A DNA stretch of 64,000 nt, from NCBI GenBank assembly GCA_000231825.2, contig JH720315.1, forward strand, positions 140,252 to 204,251. The letters are read 5' to 3'. The position numbers were made by a program, and so were the translations under genes. The notes under the pieces were generated by a model. It was given only the letters and a program-made list of their open reading frames with translations. It made no database searches and was not told the DNA's origin. The stretch is from Tetrahymena elliotti 4EA (taxonomy: Eukaryota > Ciliophora > Oligohymenophorea > Hymenostomatida > Tetrahymenidae). The number at the start of each line of letters is the position of its first letter. Positions within the stretch are counted from its first letter, which is position 1. Shown piece by piece: positions 49,553 to 63,272 of the stretch.

Positions 49553-50278
49553 TTTTATATCTGGATTAATTGCTTTACTATTTTAAATTTACTAAGAACT
49601 ATTAATTAATTCTATCTATCTAAAAACAAATCTTTTTTCTTATTTTTAATTTCACTAAATTATTATTTAATTATTAATTCAATATATCTATATTTTGTTT
49701 CCATCACTTTTAATTTTAAATTAAAAATAAAGAAACATTCATTCATTCACTAACTAACTAGCTCATTTATTCATGCAAACTAACCATCTAACACAAGAAA
49801 TAATTTAATAAATTCTTTAAAGAAATAGAAGAATAATATAAATATATGATCAAATATATGCATAAAAAGATAAATTAAATAGCCAAACAAAAATCTTAGA
49901 CATGCATCATTTTGTTTGCAAAGAAAATCCTTATTTTTTAGTTAAACATGAATAGAAATTCTTTAAACTGAGCAACTAATTAAATAATTAAACATTGAGA
50001 ATCATAAAAGAAGTGAAAAGACTGAATAGCGTGTAAAAATATTTAATAAGAAAGATTAAGTTATTTATAATATATTCTTTCTTAATTAAATGCGAGATGC
50101 TATAGTTATCAAAATATATAAGTAGAAGAATATTTATTAACTTTTGCATTAATTTATCAAAGTTTACTTTTATAAATAAATCATACTTACATGAATGCAT
50201 AAAATTTTAACCTAATTATTTATTTAATTCTAAAATTGTCATAAAAATGACTCCTGAAATTCTTAAAATATAATTTTA
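49553..50278. other. Intergenic, no gene seen
   Basis: A/T-rich spacer between two minus-strand genes. The 70-codon minus-strand frame at 49988-50200 is hydrophobic/Ile-Asn-rich filler with no start context or neighbouring exon to join. Not annotated. Confidence 0.5.
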
Positions 50279-52334
50279 TCATTTAAGTTCATGGAAAGCC
50301 AACAAACCATCATCAGAAACTATTTTAAATTATAAAAATATTTAGAATTATTAAAAAATATAATTGGAAATAAAAGAAATAAGAATTAATTACCAGAACC
50401 AATAATCTTTTTAGTAGGATGGAATTTAGCAGCCCAAACATTGTCTTAATGGAATTTGATAGTTTCAATACAACTCTTTTTATTTATATCCCAAACTTTT
50501 ACAGTCTAATCATAAGAACTTTTATTTTAAATTAAAATTATATATTTTTTTAGAAAACAATTATTCTATTTTTAGTTTAATACAATTAAAAAGTAATTAA
50601 TTCACTCTATTTCTTAATGTAAAAATAATTTTTTTCTCAATTGCATATATTATTACATTTATTTGAAGATATCTAAAAATCGAATTTCTTCTTTATTCAA
50701 TAAAATTAACAATTTTTATTTCAAACCCAAATATTATTTTTTTTAACTTGAGGAAAATAAAATACTTTTTATTTTATTTCTAATTCCCACAAATTTTTTC
50801 TTAATATTTGTTTGTAATTATATGCTTAATTCTTACTAACTACTTTTTATTTAATACTTTTGTTTTCTGGCAGCTCTGTGCTAATAAAATATCTATGTTA
50901 ATGAAATTTAATTAATTGTATATTTTTTTTTACCAAGTAACAAATAATTTTTCATCGATTGGGCAGTAATCAACACAGTTGACATTTCCAACGTGTCCAT
51001 TAAAAGTAAATATAGCTTCATTTTTAGTAAGATCAATGAGTTTAGCAGAACCATCATCTGATGCAGTAAGTAATTTCATATCATCATTAGAAAAGCAAAT
51101 AGATCTGATTTTCTTATCATGGAAATTAGAAGTTGTAATATGCTTATTGTTTTTGTAATCAATAATAAAAAGTTAACCATCATTATTACCAACTGCAACA
51201 AACTTGCTATTATCTTTAGACTTTATAATAATAAATAAATTAATTAGGGGACAATCTCATAAATAAATAATTTTAATCTAATTTCTTTTAATTAATTATC
51301 AATTTTTATGTAAAAGTATTTTTTACAAAAAATAAAATATTTTTATTTTGATTGATTTAAAAGAAATAAAAAACTTTGAAAGATATTTTTATATTGTATC
51401 TCTTGTTCAAATTATTGCTGATAAAGTAGATATTTAATTTAGATATTTTTATTACTGAAGCAATGGAGGTTGCAAATATATCTCTTGTTTAGTGAGTGAT
51501 AATTAATGACTTAGAATTTATGTTGTATTCAGAGACTCTGCCTTATTCACCAGCGGTAAGAAGAGTATTTGCATCTCTAAATGCTAGTTTCCAGTTTTCC
51601 ACTAAATGAAATATACATAAATTAGAATGACTATTAAATATATAAATAAATTACTTGGATTGCATTATAATTCACAAACCTTTTCTCCATCATCTACATT
51701 CCATACTCTAATCATTGAATCTAATGAACTTACTGCAATTCCTATTGAATAAAGAGAAAAAATCCTTATGAAGGATGCTCATTTGATGATTTAATAAATC
51801 ATTAAATTACTGTTTCCACTGGAATTAAACTTAATATCTACTACACCCATCATATGACCATCAAAATTATATAACTTTTGCTTAGAGATGTCTTGTGAGA
51901 AATCAGCTTTCCTAATTTTTAGTGTAAAATGCATTAATACCGTTTTCATTTCTTTAAAAAGATAAATCCATAGTTGTCTATTAAATAAATTGGATTACCA
52001 AACTTTAACACTCTCATCAATCAAACCTACTGCAACATATTCTCCAGAAGGACTAAAATCAATTGAGGAAATACATTCTTGTAAATCGATTTATTCTTTT
52101 TAAACTATTGAACTCTAATTTAATTTTGTAATATTAAAAATGCTGATTTTAACCTCATAATGAGTAATAATAAATTACCATAATTGACTGATTGATTTAT
52201 TATTATAATTATCTTTATCTGTTTATAAATAAATGTAAATGTGAATAATTATTAGCGAAATCTTTATTATAATTAAATTATTTGATAGATACATACTTAC
52301 AAACACATAATTTAATCTAATTAATATTTCTCAT
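50279..52334 (-). CDS. WD40-repeat protein of the WDR61/SKI8 type
   Basis: The gene has about eight exons, starting MRNINQIKLCVYKDN at 52334 and ending VSDDGLLAFHELK at TGA 50279-50281. Seven or so WD repeats are visible: SPSGEYVAVGLIDESVKVW, DGHMMGVVDIKFNSSGN, SSLDSMIRVWNVDDG, KFVAVGNNDGQLFIIDY, KLLTASDDGSAKLID, the NVNCVDYCPIDEKL segment, SSYDQTVKVWDINKK, and HQDNVWAAKFHP. The order and the LLTASDDG, DQTVKVWD and HQDNVW signatures match WDR61/Ski8, a subunit of the Ski mRNA-decay and PAF1 transcription complexes. Introns are 45-400 nt; the largest (about 50520-50930) separates the last WD blades. Small exon boundaries near 51500-52200 are approximate. Confidence 0.8.
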
Positions 52335-52897
52335 GTAATTTATTCATTTTTCTTCTTTCTTTTTTTAATAAACATCAAAATATCTATTCATTATTATCAT
52401 AATTAAGTAAAAAATAATTTTAGAATAAGCTCATTCTAAAAGCATATTTAAATTTTTTTTTTTCAGCTTTCTTTATATTTCTTATTCATTTGCTCATTTA
52501 TTATTATAAAAATAAAATATTTCTAGGGGCAAGGGGGTCACAACTTAATTTATTTTTCATGAAAAATAGAAAGTAGAAATTTAAAAATAATATTTGAGAT
52601 AGAATTATTTTATATAATCACTAGGAAAACACTCCCCAAAGAAGAGGGAAGAAATCAAAATTAAATATTTTGTTTTATTCTTTTATTTTATAGATATTTT
52701 TAAATAAAATACTTTTGATATTAAGTGACATTTATTTTGAAATTAAAATAAAATGAAAAATTGAATCATAAATACTAACAACACACTAGTAACTATATAT
52801 ATAAAGCAAAGCTAAGCTAAGTGACAAAAATATGATCAGAATTTGGAATTATTTAATGAATAGATATTATCATATTAAAAGTATGATTAACATTTGA
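52335..52897. other. Intergenic, no gene seen
   Basis: A/T-rich spacer between two minus-strand genes. A G-rich patch at 52525-52540 (GGGGCAAGGGGG) stands out but no feature could be assigned. The phrase ATTTGGAATTATT occurs twice (about 52838 and 52902). Confidence 0.45.
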
Positions 52898-55626
52898 TCA
52901 AATTTGGAATTATTCTTTAATATGTTTTTACATATTTTGCAATATTCTCTTAACGCTCGTTAGTTATTTTAGTTATTACCTAACTGATTTAAGGGTAGTC
53001 TTTTCATAATTTGATTTTCTAATTACTTGATTTTCTTAATCGTATTAAAGTGCAATTTAATAATCTTGAAGAGTTTCATATACAAATAGAATATTACTTT
53101 AGGAAGTGGTAATAATATTAGTTTCAAGATTCTTCAATTTTTTTATTTACTCTAAAGAATTTAAGAGAAATTTGAAAGATTTTTAAAAATATTCTAAAGA
53201 TTTATGTTTTTATGCCAAATGAAAATTGTATAAGCCAAACTCATTAAGCAGTATTGCAGATTATTTATTCAAAAATTTATTTTATACAATTATTTCAAAA
53301 CTTTTTTCTAGATATTGGATAGCTTATTAATCTTCACCTTTTGTTTAGTAGCATAAGCTGATATTATATAAAATGTTTGCTATTTGAATGTGATTCTTTT
53401 GGTAAATAGATTCATATATCTTTAAGGAATCCTAAAAATGTAAAAGTGCATTTTCAATTTAGTTGATATTTAAATAGCATAATCCAATATTATTTTATGT
53501 AGTACCAATATCAATATGATTTGGATTTTTTATGTATGAATTTTAATAAGTTTTTAATGTTTTTAATTAGTATTCTAAGGCTTCTTCAAATTTATTCATC
53601 TTAAATAGACAAGAACCTATGTTATTTTATGTAGTTGCAACACATGGATGTTCCTCTATATGTTCTTTTCTCTTAATCTCTAAAGATTATTTTAAAAAAT
53701 TTTAAGCTTCTTCATTTTAATTCATACTCAAATGACATAAAGCCAAATTATTTAAAGATTTAGCTATATCTGCATGACCTCCATTAGCTATCTACTTTCT
53801 TATGGTTAGAGATTTATTTAAATAAATCAAAGCTCTATTATTGTTTTAAAGGTTTTAATAGCATATTCCAACATTATTATATGACCTTGCTAATTCTGGG
53901 TGTTTAGGATAACTAGATTAATAGAGCTATCTCCTCATCTCAAGAGACTCTTAGAGATAAAGCATAGATTTTTTATTTTCTCCAAGATTTTTGTAGCATA
54001 AACCTACATTATTCATTGCCATAGCAATTTCTGGATTGTTTCCTTCATATAAGTGCCTTTATTTAATTTAAAAAATTAATTTAAATCAATAGAAAAATAT
54101 AGAGAATTTTATAATGATTTTAAATTCAAAAGTTTAATTTCTTTAAATGAGGATTTTTAGTTTTAAAAATATTCAGATTTGATGTAATTAATTGATCAAC
54201 TCTTCAATTTCTTGTGAATTTAGAATGGAAATTATTTCTTGTAAGGCAGTTTTTATTTATGATTTTTTTAATAAATTAAAAGGTGGTCACACACTTTTTT
54301 AGAGTTATTGTATCTTTTAGGTTATTTTTGATGGGTATCTTTAAAAAAATGTGAATTGAAACTGCTAATTTTTGATAAATGTGAAAATATTTAATTATTT
54401 TCTTTTAAATTAGAATAAACTTTTTACTTTTTAATTTTCAAAATGACCTAATGAAAATATAGCTCAGTACCTAAGAAGAAATTAGAGTTTTTATTTTTGT
54501 CATAAGGTGAAAGTTTCAAAATTTTAGGGATCTTCTCAAGATAAAGGTGCATAAAGGAGATCAAATCAGCATCAATTAATAAGTCTATAAATTTTTTGTG
54601 TAAATCAAAGCAATTAAGTCTTTTTTCAATTTCTACATTTATCATATTTTCATTAGCGATTTTAAAAATTTCATCAGAAATTTCTTTACAAAATGTGCTA
54701 TCTGAATATTCATTAAATACTTTTATAATACATTTTATTGTTTCTCCACAAGAAAATACATCTGTTTTATAACCAACTAATGAATTTTCAGAAGTATTAA
54801 TTAATTCTTTTGGACTAAAGTCTTTGGTATATCCTTTACATTTAATTTTTTCATCTTTTTTTTTGAGCACAGAAAGACCAAAGTCTGCATAAACATAATT
54901 TCCTTAATTATTAATTAAAATATTTGAAGGTTTAATATCAAGGTGCAAAATATTATAAATTTAAAGCTCAATTAATCCATCAATCAAATCAAAAATTATT
55001 TTAAATAATTTCATTAAGGTAAAATCTTTTTTATTTTTTTTTAATTCATCATGTAAGCTTTTATGGCACAATTCTAAAACGAATATAGAAATATTTTCAG
55101 AGATATTTATGAAATCAAATATTTAAACAACATTAATTGTTTTTTCAAATAATTTCATCATATCTACCTCACTTTGGTATGATATTCCATCTTTTGATTG
55201 ATATATTTTGAATGCTAGAGAGACATACTTACCTTCAGTTAATTTATATCCGTTGAAAACTAAACCTTCTCCTCCTTTGGCTAGATATTTTAACAAATAA
55301 TAATTTTTTTCTTTTAGCTTGTCGAAGATACTGTTGAACTCTCTCTCATTTAATTCAAAAGGCTCTTTTGGAATGTTTTAGTTGATTTCAAAGAAAAATG
55401 ATTTATCCCACCAATTATTTTCAAATTAAAATTATTCAATTTCTTTTAAATCTCCTTTTAATTTCTAGCAAATAAGTGGATCTTTGTTTTGGATACTCTA
55501 TATTTATTCAGTGTTTTCAAGTATTATTCCTTCTTCTGGTAACTTGTAGTATTATAATTCATTAAATAACTCATCTTTTTTAATTGTATTGATTTTATTC
55601 TTTTTTTTAAAATAAACAAATACCAT
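52898..55626 (-). CDS. Protein kinase fused to tetratricopeptide (TPR) repeats
   Basis: The ORF starts MVFVYFKKKNKINTIKKDE at 55626. The kinase domain begins at about residue 110: YLAKGGEGLVFNGY (glycine loop), the Lys in LAFKIY, alpha-C VDMMKLF, catalytic loop HLDIKPSN (HRD is HLD), ADFG, SPKEL in place of APE, and DVFSCG. After an intron-containing stretch (about 54060-54450) comes a long TPR array (about 52980-54060) with the repeated core xxAxxxNNxGxCYxxL. Examples are IAMAMNNVGLCYKNLG, LARSYNNVGICYQNL, IAKSLNNLALCHLSM and IGTTQNNIGLCYLNI. About nine repeats can be counted. It ends KHIKEQFQI at TGA 52898-52900. TPRs mediate protein binding. Kinase-TPR fusions are a ciliate-style architecture; the substrate is unknown. 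Confidence 0.85.
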
Positions 55627-56903
55627 TTAAGTAATGTTTTTTAGTTTATTGAATATTAATAGAAACAATTTCAAAAAAATCTAAATCAAAAGAAGTAAAC
55701 TCTTGAACGTCTATTTTAATGATTTTGTTTTTTCTTTTATTTTAGTTTCAGTTAAAGGCCTTATTTCTAAAATTGTAATTGGTAATTAATCTTGATCAGT
55801 CTCGAAATATTATGCTATTGATTAATTATCATTTGAAATCTCTGTTTTCATTTAATCATCATCAATCAAATGATTTTGATGGGAATTTAAATTTTAAAGT
55901 TAAGACTAAGATGCTTGATTTCTTTCTTGTAAGTTTACTTTGTATTTTTTTCTTAAAGTTAAATCATAAACACTTGAAGTCTAATTACTTTAAGTCAAAT
56001 TATTTATCTTATTACTTTAGACTATAAAATAGTTTGAGTTTTTTTAAATCTCTTAAGAGTTTATTCTTTTTTTAATGGATTTTTCTTTCAATGATTTCTT
56101 ATTTGAATGATACTACAGCTTTTTACTTAAGTCTCTAAAATGTTACTAATTCATCTGCATAATATTTTTTATGAATTGACTTACCAATAAATATTAAACA
56201 AAAGAGTATGCTTTTATTTCAATAAAATTGAAGAAATTCTGTTGTTATTAATTTTTTTCAAATGTAAAAAAGTGATTTTTCTTTTTTTGTACTATTTTTT
56301 TTAAAAAAAATTTAGAATAAATCTGGAAACAAAAAATTACTCAATTAGAGTTAACAAGCTTTTTAAAAATCTATCCATTAATTTAGTTAAAATAAAACCT
56401 CAATCAACTTATCACTCTACATTTAAAAAAATTTTTATTTAAGTACTACTTTTTTATTTCATTTTAAATTGATTAATTCTTTTACTTAAGAATAGTTATC
56501 TAAAAAAACCCTGTTTAAATTGTTCAGTTTTATATATATGATTCAAAAAACATCAACCCTCTAAATGTTTTCAGTCCAAATCAAAAAATTTTTTTGATGA
56601 AAATAGTTAAGAAATAAAACTTAAAAAAAGAAAAAATTTTTGAAAATGTATGTGATTAGTACTATATATAATAGTTCATTAAATCTGATGAAATTTAATA
56701 TGATGATAAATTGGTAAATCCACCACAAAAAAAAGCTGATTGAAATAAATAGATTAGCTTTTTAAGAAAAAGTGCTGAAAATAGTAAAGTAATGAATTAA
56801 TCTAAATGAAATAATTTTGAAAGAGTATATACTGGAAATGTATACAGGAATTTCTAAAATAACAAACTATTTATTATTAATTATTTATTTATTTTTCTAT
56901 TGA
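55627..56903. other. Intergenic, no gene seen
   Basis: About 1.3 kb between two minus-strand genes. An 82-codon plus-strand frame at 55779-56027 is Asn/Phe/Leu-rich and has no exon partner, so it is not annotated. The left part should be the promoter of the kinase-TPR gene. Confidence 0.5.
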
Positions 56904-59900
56904 TCAACTTTTTTGTTTCTTTCCTTTATGACGCTTAATTTGTCTCTTTCTAGACCCTTTATTTGTATATAATCTGGAGAGAGCCTTTCTGTCTTTTTTT
57001 AATCTATTATCAACATGCTTAACAAATCTGGAATTTTTACCAGGTGCAACTCCCTTTTTACCAACAATATATTTCTTTTCTTACTTTAATCCTTTCTTTT
57101 CTTTAGCATAGAGACTCTTTACTTGTTTAATTTTCATTTATTCAGAAATACCTTCAGTTTCCATAATTTAGTTAGCTTTATTCTTGGCCCTCTTCATCTT
57201 CTTTTCCATTCTTTTATAGTTTCTGATCTTAGCTTCTATAATCTATTTTTTTATTATTAAATTTAGTTTTTCGCGTTTATTGAACAAACAATTTCATAAT
57301 CGTAATAAAAAAGAGGTTTTTATTATCAATATCTTATTTTGCTGTAACTTTTATGATTATTGACTAAATGACAAATAAGCAATTTACCTTTTTAGGAGCT
57401 CTTCTATTAATAGCCATTAATCTTTCCTTTTCAGCTTATATTTCTTCTTTTGTGATAGGAAGATGCTTAAAGTTGTGTTGCTTTTCGTCTTCAATAAACC
57501 AAGTAGGAAGATTATCTTGGTCTTCAAATGCATAACGAGAGTAAGTAGAGTCAATAATGTCTTCTCTAGCTCTTTTTCTTTACATTTTCTTTGCTAAAGC
57601 TAAAGTTTCAGCTAAATTCTCAATATCATAATCTTCTTATTTAGGAACAATTTCAAAACCATCATCTTTAACTTGAGGGTCTTCTTCCTTTTTCAATTTT
57701 TTCTTTTCAGCTCTCTTCATAGCTCTTCTTCTTTTTTCCATATCAGATTTTGGAACCTAAAATTAGAGTAAATTTTAACTGATAATTTAAAAATATTTAA
57801 TGATTTACTTAAATTATATATGCATCATCATCTGAAAGTTCTCCAGGTACTTTCTCATTTGGATCAATATCATCATGAGCGCTCTTTGGTCTTTTTCCAA
57901 TATAAATGCTGTCATCATACATATCAACATATCCATCATCTTATTCATCTTCTTGCTCGTCTTCACTTCCAAAGTTAAATTCTTCATCTTCGTCATCATC
58001 TCCATTTAATCTTGAAGATAAATGAGACTTTTTCAAAGGATTAATAAAACCTTTATTCTTATTTTTATCTTCTTCATCATAAATAGAATCATTATCGATT
58101 TCAGAATCTTCAGGGACATCTAATTCTCCAGCATCTTCACTTTCTACACTTGAATCATCAGAAAAATCATCATTGAATACACCCTTATCGAACCATTTTC
58201 TTCTCTTAATACCACTTTCAAGCATTTCTTCATTTTCTTTAAGATGAGGATTCTTGAATTTATTTTCATTAAGAGATTAAACCTAAATTTTGCTGTCATC
58301 CAATTATGCCTCATCCTATAAAATAAAAACAATAAATTATTTTTCTTGCTTGAATGAATTTATTAAATCAATAAAATTAATTACCTTATTAGCTTTCTTC
58401 TTCTTAGAAATTTATTATCTCAATTACTTTTATTCATACATAGCTTCTAAATTTTATTCTAATTCTTTGTTATTCTTGAATGAAATCTTATTAGGCTTTT
58501 AAAATATTAAATTTAATTTTAGATTTTCCTTATTATTAATAAAATCATATTTACTATTTTCTCTTTTTTCTTTTGATCTTCATCTGAAATTTCTTCATAT
58601 TCCAAATCCATAACTCCCTTATGTTGATTCATATTGTACAATTCTTCATCTACAATATCATTAGCAAATTCTACACCAATAGCCTTTTTAGCAATACCTT
58701 TTAATAATTTTTCCTTTTATTTTCTTTATTTCTTTAATTATTTCTTTTAATCTTCTCTGATTTCCTTTGCAAGTTAATCATCAACATTTTCTAAATTCTC
58801 TTTTTCTTCATCTTCATCTTCCTATTCATCATCAGCTTCTGATTCATCTTCTTCCTCATCTTCATCATCTTCCTCTTCTTCGTCTTCACTATCACCCTTT
58901 TCATCTTCCCAATCTTCTTCATGTTCTTCAACATCCATATCATCTGATTTATCTTCAGAATCTTCAGCATCTTATTGATTATCTTCTGAGATAGATTTTA
59001 ATTTATTTTTCTTCTCTTATTCTTTGCTTTTTCTTTGGGTATGTAGAATTTTATTTCTCCATTTAATGAGTTAAGCAATTTCTCTTTTACCAATAACTAA
59101 AATATCTTCACAAATAGTTTCCCAATCTTTAGGAGGTTCTGTCATTGGTAAATATTTTTCTTGCTAGTCTTTAGGCAAGGATATAGCGTTATGAGTTAAG
59201 AAAACAGCAAATGGATTATCAATATTAACGAATTCTTCAAAAGTAATTGGTTAGAAAACAGTTTATTTGACATTATCACCATAACCAACTCTTTTTCTTC
59301 TTTTTGCCATAATTTTATCAATTGAATTAACTTCATGTTCAACTTGTGAAGTATAATAATCATCTTCAGTATCCTATTTAAGTTAAAAATATTTATTTAT
59401 GATTTGCTTTTATGCTTGCTTGCTATTTGATAAATTAATCAAAATTATAAATAAAAGTAGGATAAGATAAGTTCAAAAATATTTCTACTGCTTTCTTTGT
59501 CTTTCTTATCCAACACTCTAAAATAAATTTAATTACCTTGAAGATATACTTAGCATCGAAAAGCTTGTCATCAATAAAATCAGGATCAATAAAGTCAGTA
59601 CATACAATGAAAATTTCAGCTGAAGTAAAACGAGAAGCCTTTGGTTTATTTGCTTCTATCTTTCTAAAGAACTTGTTGCAAACCCAAATAAGAGCATTGT
59701 AATCTTTGGATCTAAAAACTTTAGTAACGAAAGTACCTCCTTTTCTTAAAAAGTTAACTGCAAGTTTAAGAGCAGACAATGTAAGTTCGATTTAATTGAA
59801 AGCATCCTTTTACCAGTTAGCACCAACGTTAGGAGCACCATCATTAAGAACAACATCTGCTTTACCTCCCTTTAATTCTCTTTTAAGCTAATTATTATAA

Positions 59901-60446
59901 AAAAATACATTTAATCAAATGAAAATTCAATATTTTAATTTCTAAATAATTCAGCCATTATTGTAGCAAGAAAAGGCTTTACTAAGTAGTCGATAATTCT
60001 TCTTAAACTGCTAAAACTATTTAAATATTAATCTGAAATTTGTAATTACCAATTGATAGGTTTAAGGGGCAGTAATATCTTAAACATATGTTTTAACTCC
60101 TGGAATGGGTTTAATGGGGACTAGATCGAGACCTATTTTAGTACATGTAACTGGACAAAATTTAGCAGCGACTTATAACCTAAATAATTAAAAAATGATT
60201 TAAATAAATTAATGTCTTTGTATTAATTTTAAAATCCATTTTATAATGAGAGATAGATGAAATGAAAGCTTACCAACCACCTGGAGCAGCACAAAGATCA
60301 ATAACGGCATCAGCCTTTTCTAAAAATCCATATTTTTTATTAATTTAAATCAATTTGAAACAGGCTCTAGAACGGTAACCGTATTCCTTAGCCATATAAT
60401 AATGGACATCTTTTCTTGTCTTTCCCTTCTTCTCTTTTCTAGGCAT
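56904..60446 (-). CDS. SPB1: SPB1/FTSJ3-type pre-rRNA 2'-O-methyltransferase
   Basis: The ORF starts [18 protein letters not shown]. The N-terminal FtsJ/RrmJ domain has the K-D-K-E tetrad: Lys in SRACFKL, Asp in [11 protein letters not shown], Lys in [12 protein letters not shown] and Glu in RFTSAEIF. The SAM-binding motif is [10 protein letters not shown] long acidic/basic linker follows (58560-59030, dense Glu/Asp), with an [10 protein letters not shown] block before it. The C-terminal SPB1 domain has [47 protein letters not shown] and a basic end. Spb1 methylates 25S rRNA and is needed for 60S assembly in the nucleolus. At least seven introns interrupt it, for example after GGW (60190-60270), after TYQL, after KYIFK (about 59370-59540) and near 57250-57390. 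The stop is TGA 56904-56906. Confidence 0.93.
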
Positions 60447-61523
60447 TTTTATTAACTTTGATTTTGATTAAGCTTTATGATATATTAATATAGGGCTATT
60501 TACTATATTGATTAAACAAAATCTTATCTATTTTTATAATGATAAATTTTGATTATTCAAACAATTAATTATAAATCTTTGCTTCTATTATTTAATTTAC
60601 TTTCTACTATTTTAATTTTACCCTTAATTTATTGCTTCGCATTATTCTTTCTAAATTAATCAAAAAAAATATTAAACAAGCAAACAAACACTCACATTAT
60701 TTATTCACTAATAATAAATAAACATCTTTATTATTTAATGTATTCTTATTTTATAAAGAAACACTCATTTGTTATTAATAAATGAAAGTAAATTGATTCT
60801 TTGTAATCTTCTTATCAATTGCTTTTTATTCTCCATGTGAAACTTAACGAATACTTTTTTTGCAGTTTGCTTCTACTTATTTTATTCACAATTATCATTT
60901 TTTTAGTAAATAATTTTATTTTTAATTTATTTCCTCTAATAATAATTTAATCTAAAATTTTGAAAAACTAATTAATTGCTTAAAATATTTATTATTTTTT
61001 CCATTTTTAATGCAAAATAATTAAAATAAAATGTATTTGATCTTTTTTGAAAAAACAAAATATTTCAATTAAAATGTTTTCTCTAGTTATATAATAATTA
61101 AATGAAAAAATTATTTTTGTAATTATATAATTTAATATTGAGGATTTACAATAAAAAAATTTCCTTTTAAATTTGGTGATTAAACTGAATTATGAAAGAT
61201 TAAATTTGAATATTATATTGAAGAATATTCTAAATAATTGATAATTTTTTTTAAAGTATTTTTGAAAATGAATAAAAATAATTTTAAAATAAATTTGTAA
61301 ATTTGTAGAGAGATATTTTTAGTACAAATTAGTTTGGAAATAGTTGAATTTTTTTTTATTTAGGGATTTTAATTGGATTTTTTGATTCAGAAATATTAAT
61401 AAGCAAAATTTTTTTGAATTAATTTAAAATTAGAGAAAGTAGCAGTGTAAATAAATTATAATAACTTTTACAATTCAAAAAGGATTTCTGTATATTATTT
61501 ATCAAGCAATAAAATCTAGCAAA
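60447..61523. other. Divergent promoter region, no gene seen
   Basis: About 1.1 kb of A/T-rich DNA between divergent genes. Short ATTC/CAAA repeats are present (60680-60720). Nothing else is supported. Confidence 0.5.
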
Positions 61524-63272
61524 ATGACGATGTATAATAAGGAGTTGAGAGAGGATTTGTTTAGAAAAATGTCTATTTTCTTTTGCGTTTTGTATTATTT
61601 TGTATCTGCATTGAATGTTCTAGTGGCAATACTTTAACTACTAAATAGACATTACTTTTATTTTATCTATTTTACTACTTTTTATGTTTTGGAGAAGATG
61701 ATTTTACTCTTTTTTCTTAGAAGAATGGGATATGAGAACCCTGAGCGTCTTGTCTTGACAGATATATTGAATTTGGGATTTCTTTATTTAAGCAAGCAAA
61801 AAAAAGTTAGAGATATCTGTACATTTTTCATTGCTAAATTTTATTTAAGCATTATTCCTATAGTGTATTTATAAATGTGGTTTTATTTTGGTTACTAACT
61901 AATAGAGAAAGACTATAAGCAGTATGGTTGGCTTCGACCAGCAGTTATGGATTTCACTATAATAAGCAACATCACTGTTTTAGCATACTCATTTTGTCTT
62001 TACTAATTGAGTGTAGATAATTCTTCTGAAGAGCTTAACTATGCCTTAAATAAATTTAGATTTTTTTCATTACTTATGAATCCTTTTGGTTATTAACTTT
62101 GCTTATATAATCTGTATACTATTTAAGTTTAGATGAGTGATAGATTTTTTGGTATTTGTGTTGTGCTTTATGGCGTTTCTTACTAAATAGTCATAGAATT
62201 ATTGAAAAAATTTTTGAATTTCTCACTAAACTGGAATGAATATGGAACTCTTAATTTTATTAGAAGTACTGGTGTACTCAAGGCATTCCAAATAGAAAAG
62301 GATTTAGATATTCCAAATTACATAAAGAATGCATTAAATTTCTCAGGAATAATAGATATTTGTGTTCATGTTTGCATAATCTTATTTGTAGCTGAAGTAA
62401 GTTTCATATCTGACTAGTCAAGTGATGTCTTTTAGTCATTTAAATAGACTTTTTTGCTTTACTAAAATGCTGCAATATTGATTATCGTTGCTATTTATGT
62501 AGTAATCAAATTCGTATTTGCTTTTTACATTTCCAGAAGCATATGGATAGTTCATTAAGGGGATCTTACTATTGATAGTGTTATTATTCATATCCTGAAT
62601 AACCAAAATATTCAATTCGTTATTATCTTTTAAGTAGCTAAGGATAAATTTGAGTCTTAGGAACTTGAAGAAATAAGATTATCTTAAGATTTAATGCAGT
62701 TAATGGATGAAGATGAACTTGAAACAGAAAAAGCTCTCAAAGAAAAAATGCTTGTGAAATATGATTCTTAATTTTTAAATGCTATGAACTCAATTCGTTT
62801 TCTATCTAGATTGGTAAGAGTTTAAGTAGATAAAGGATTCTTCCATGTACATGAAATAATTTCAGTCAGCAAAAGCTAATTCTTCTTAAATATTAAAAAA
62901 CTCAGGATATCTGAATAAATGATAGTTCAATTCTTAAGTGAAACACCAATTTTTCCAAATGGTATTAAAATACAAATCTCACCATTGAGTAGGAGCTAAA
63001 TTTTATTTGAAAGGTTTTTCAGATTCGGATTAATTACTTAATCGACTCTAACAAAATTAGATTGCTCCAAATAAATACAAAGATAAATGAAATCCATTAA
63101 TTCATACTTCTATTCCATATTAATTTTTGAAAAAATTATAGCAACTCATTCATTTTACATGGATAAAACAAAAGTTTTAGTAGATCTATTTGAAAATGGA
63201 TCAGGTTAAAATACAAATAGCAACAAACACTCTGTATACACACCAATGTAGCATGTAATAAAGCTGCTTTGA
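61524..63272 (+). CDS. Polytopic membrane protein, unknown function
   Basis: The model encodes 582 aa in a single uninterrupted frame (ATG 61524-61526, TGA 63270-63272). The N-terminal 330 residues hold about seven or eight hydrophobic helices, for example MSIFFCVLYYFVSALNVLV, FIAKFYLSIIPIVYL, IIDICVHVCIILFVAEVSF and AILIIVAIYVVIKFVFAFY. The C-terminal 250 residues are soluble, beginning DKFESQELEEIRLSQDLMQ and with FFHVHEIISVSKSQFF further on. A motif GYENPERLVLTDILNLGF sits between TM helices. No transporter or channel signature was recognised. Its length without introns is unusual for this window. Confidence 0.85.

Noticed and set aside
55779..56027. 82-codon plus-strand ORF
   Set aside because: Composition is that of A/T-rich spacer, with no exon partner.
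57814..58994. Met/Leu/His-rich ORFs in the SPB1 linker
   Set aside because: Out-of-frame readings of the acidic Glu/Asp-rich segment of SPB1.
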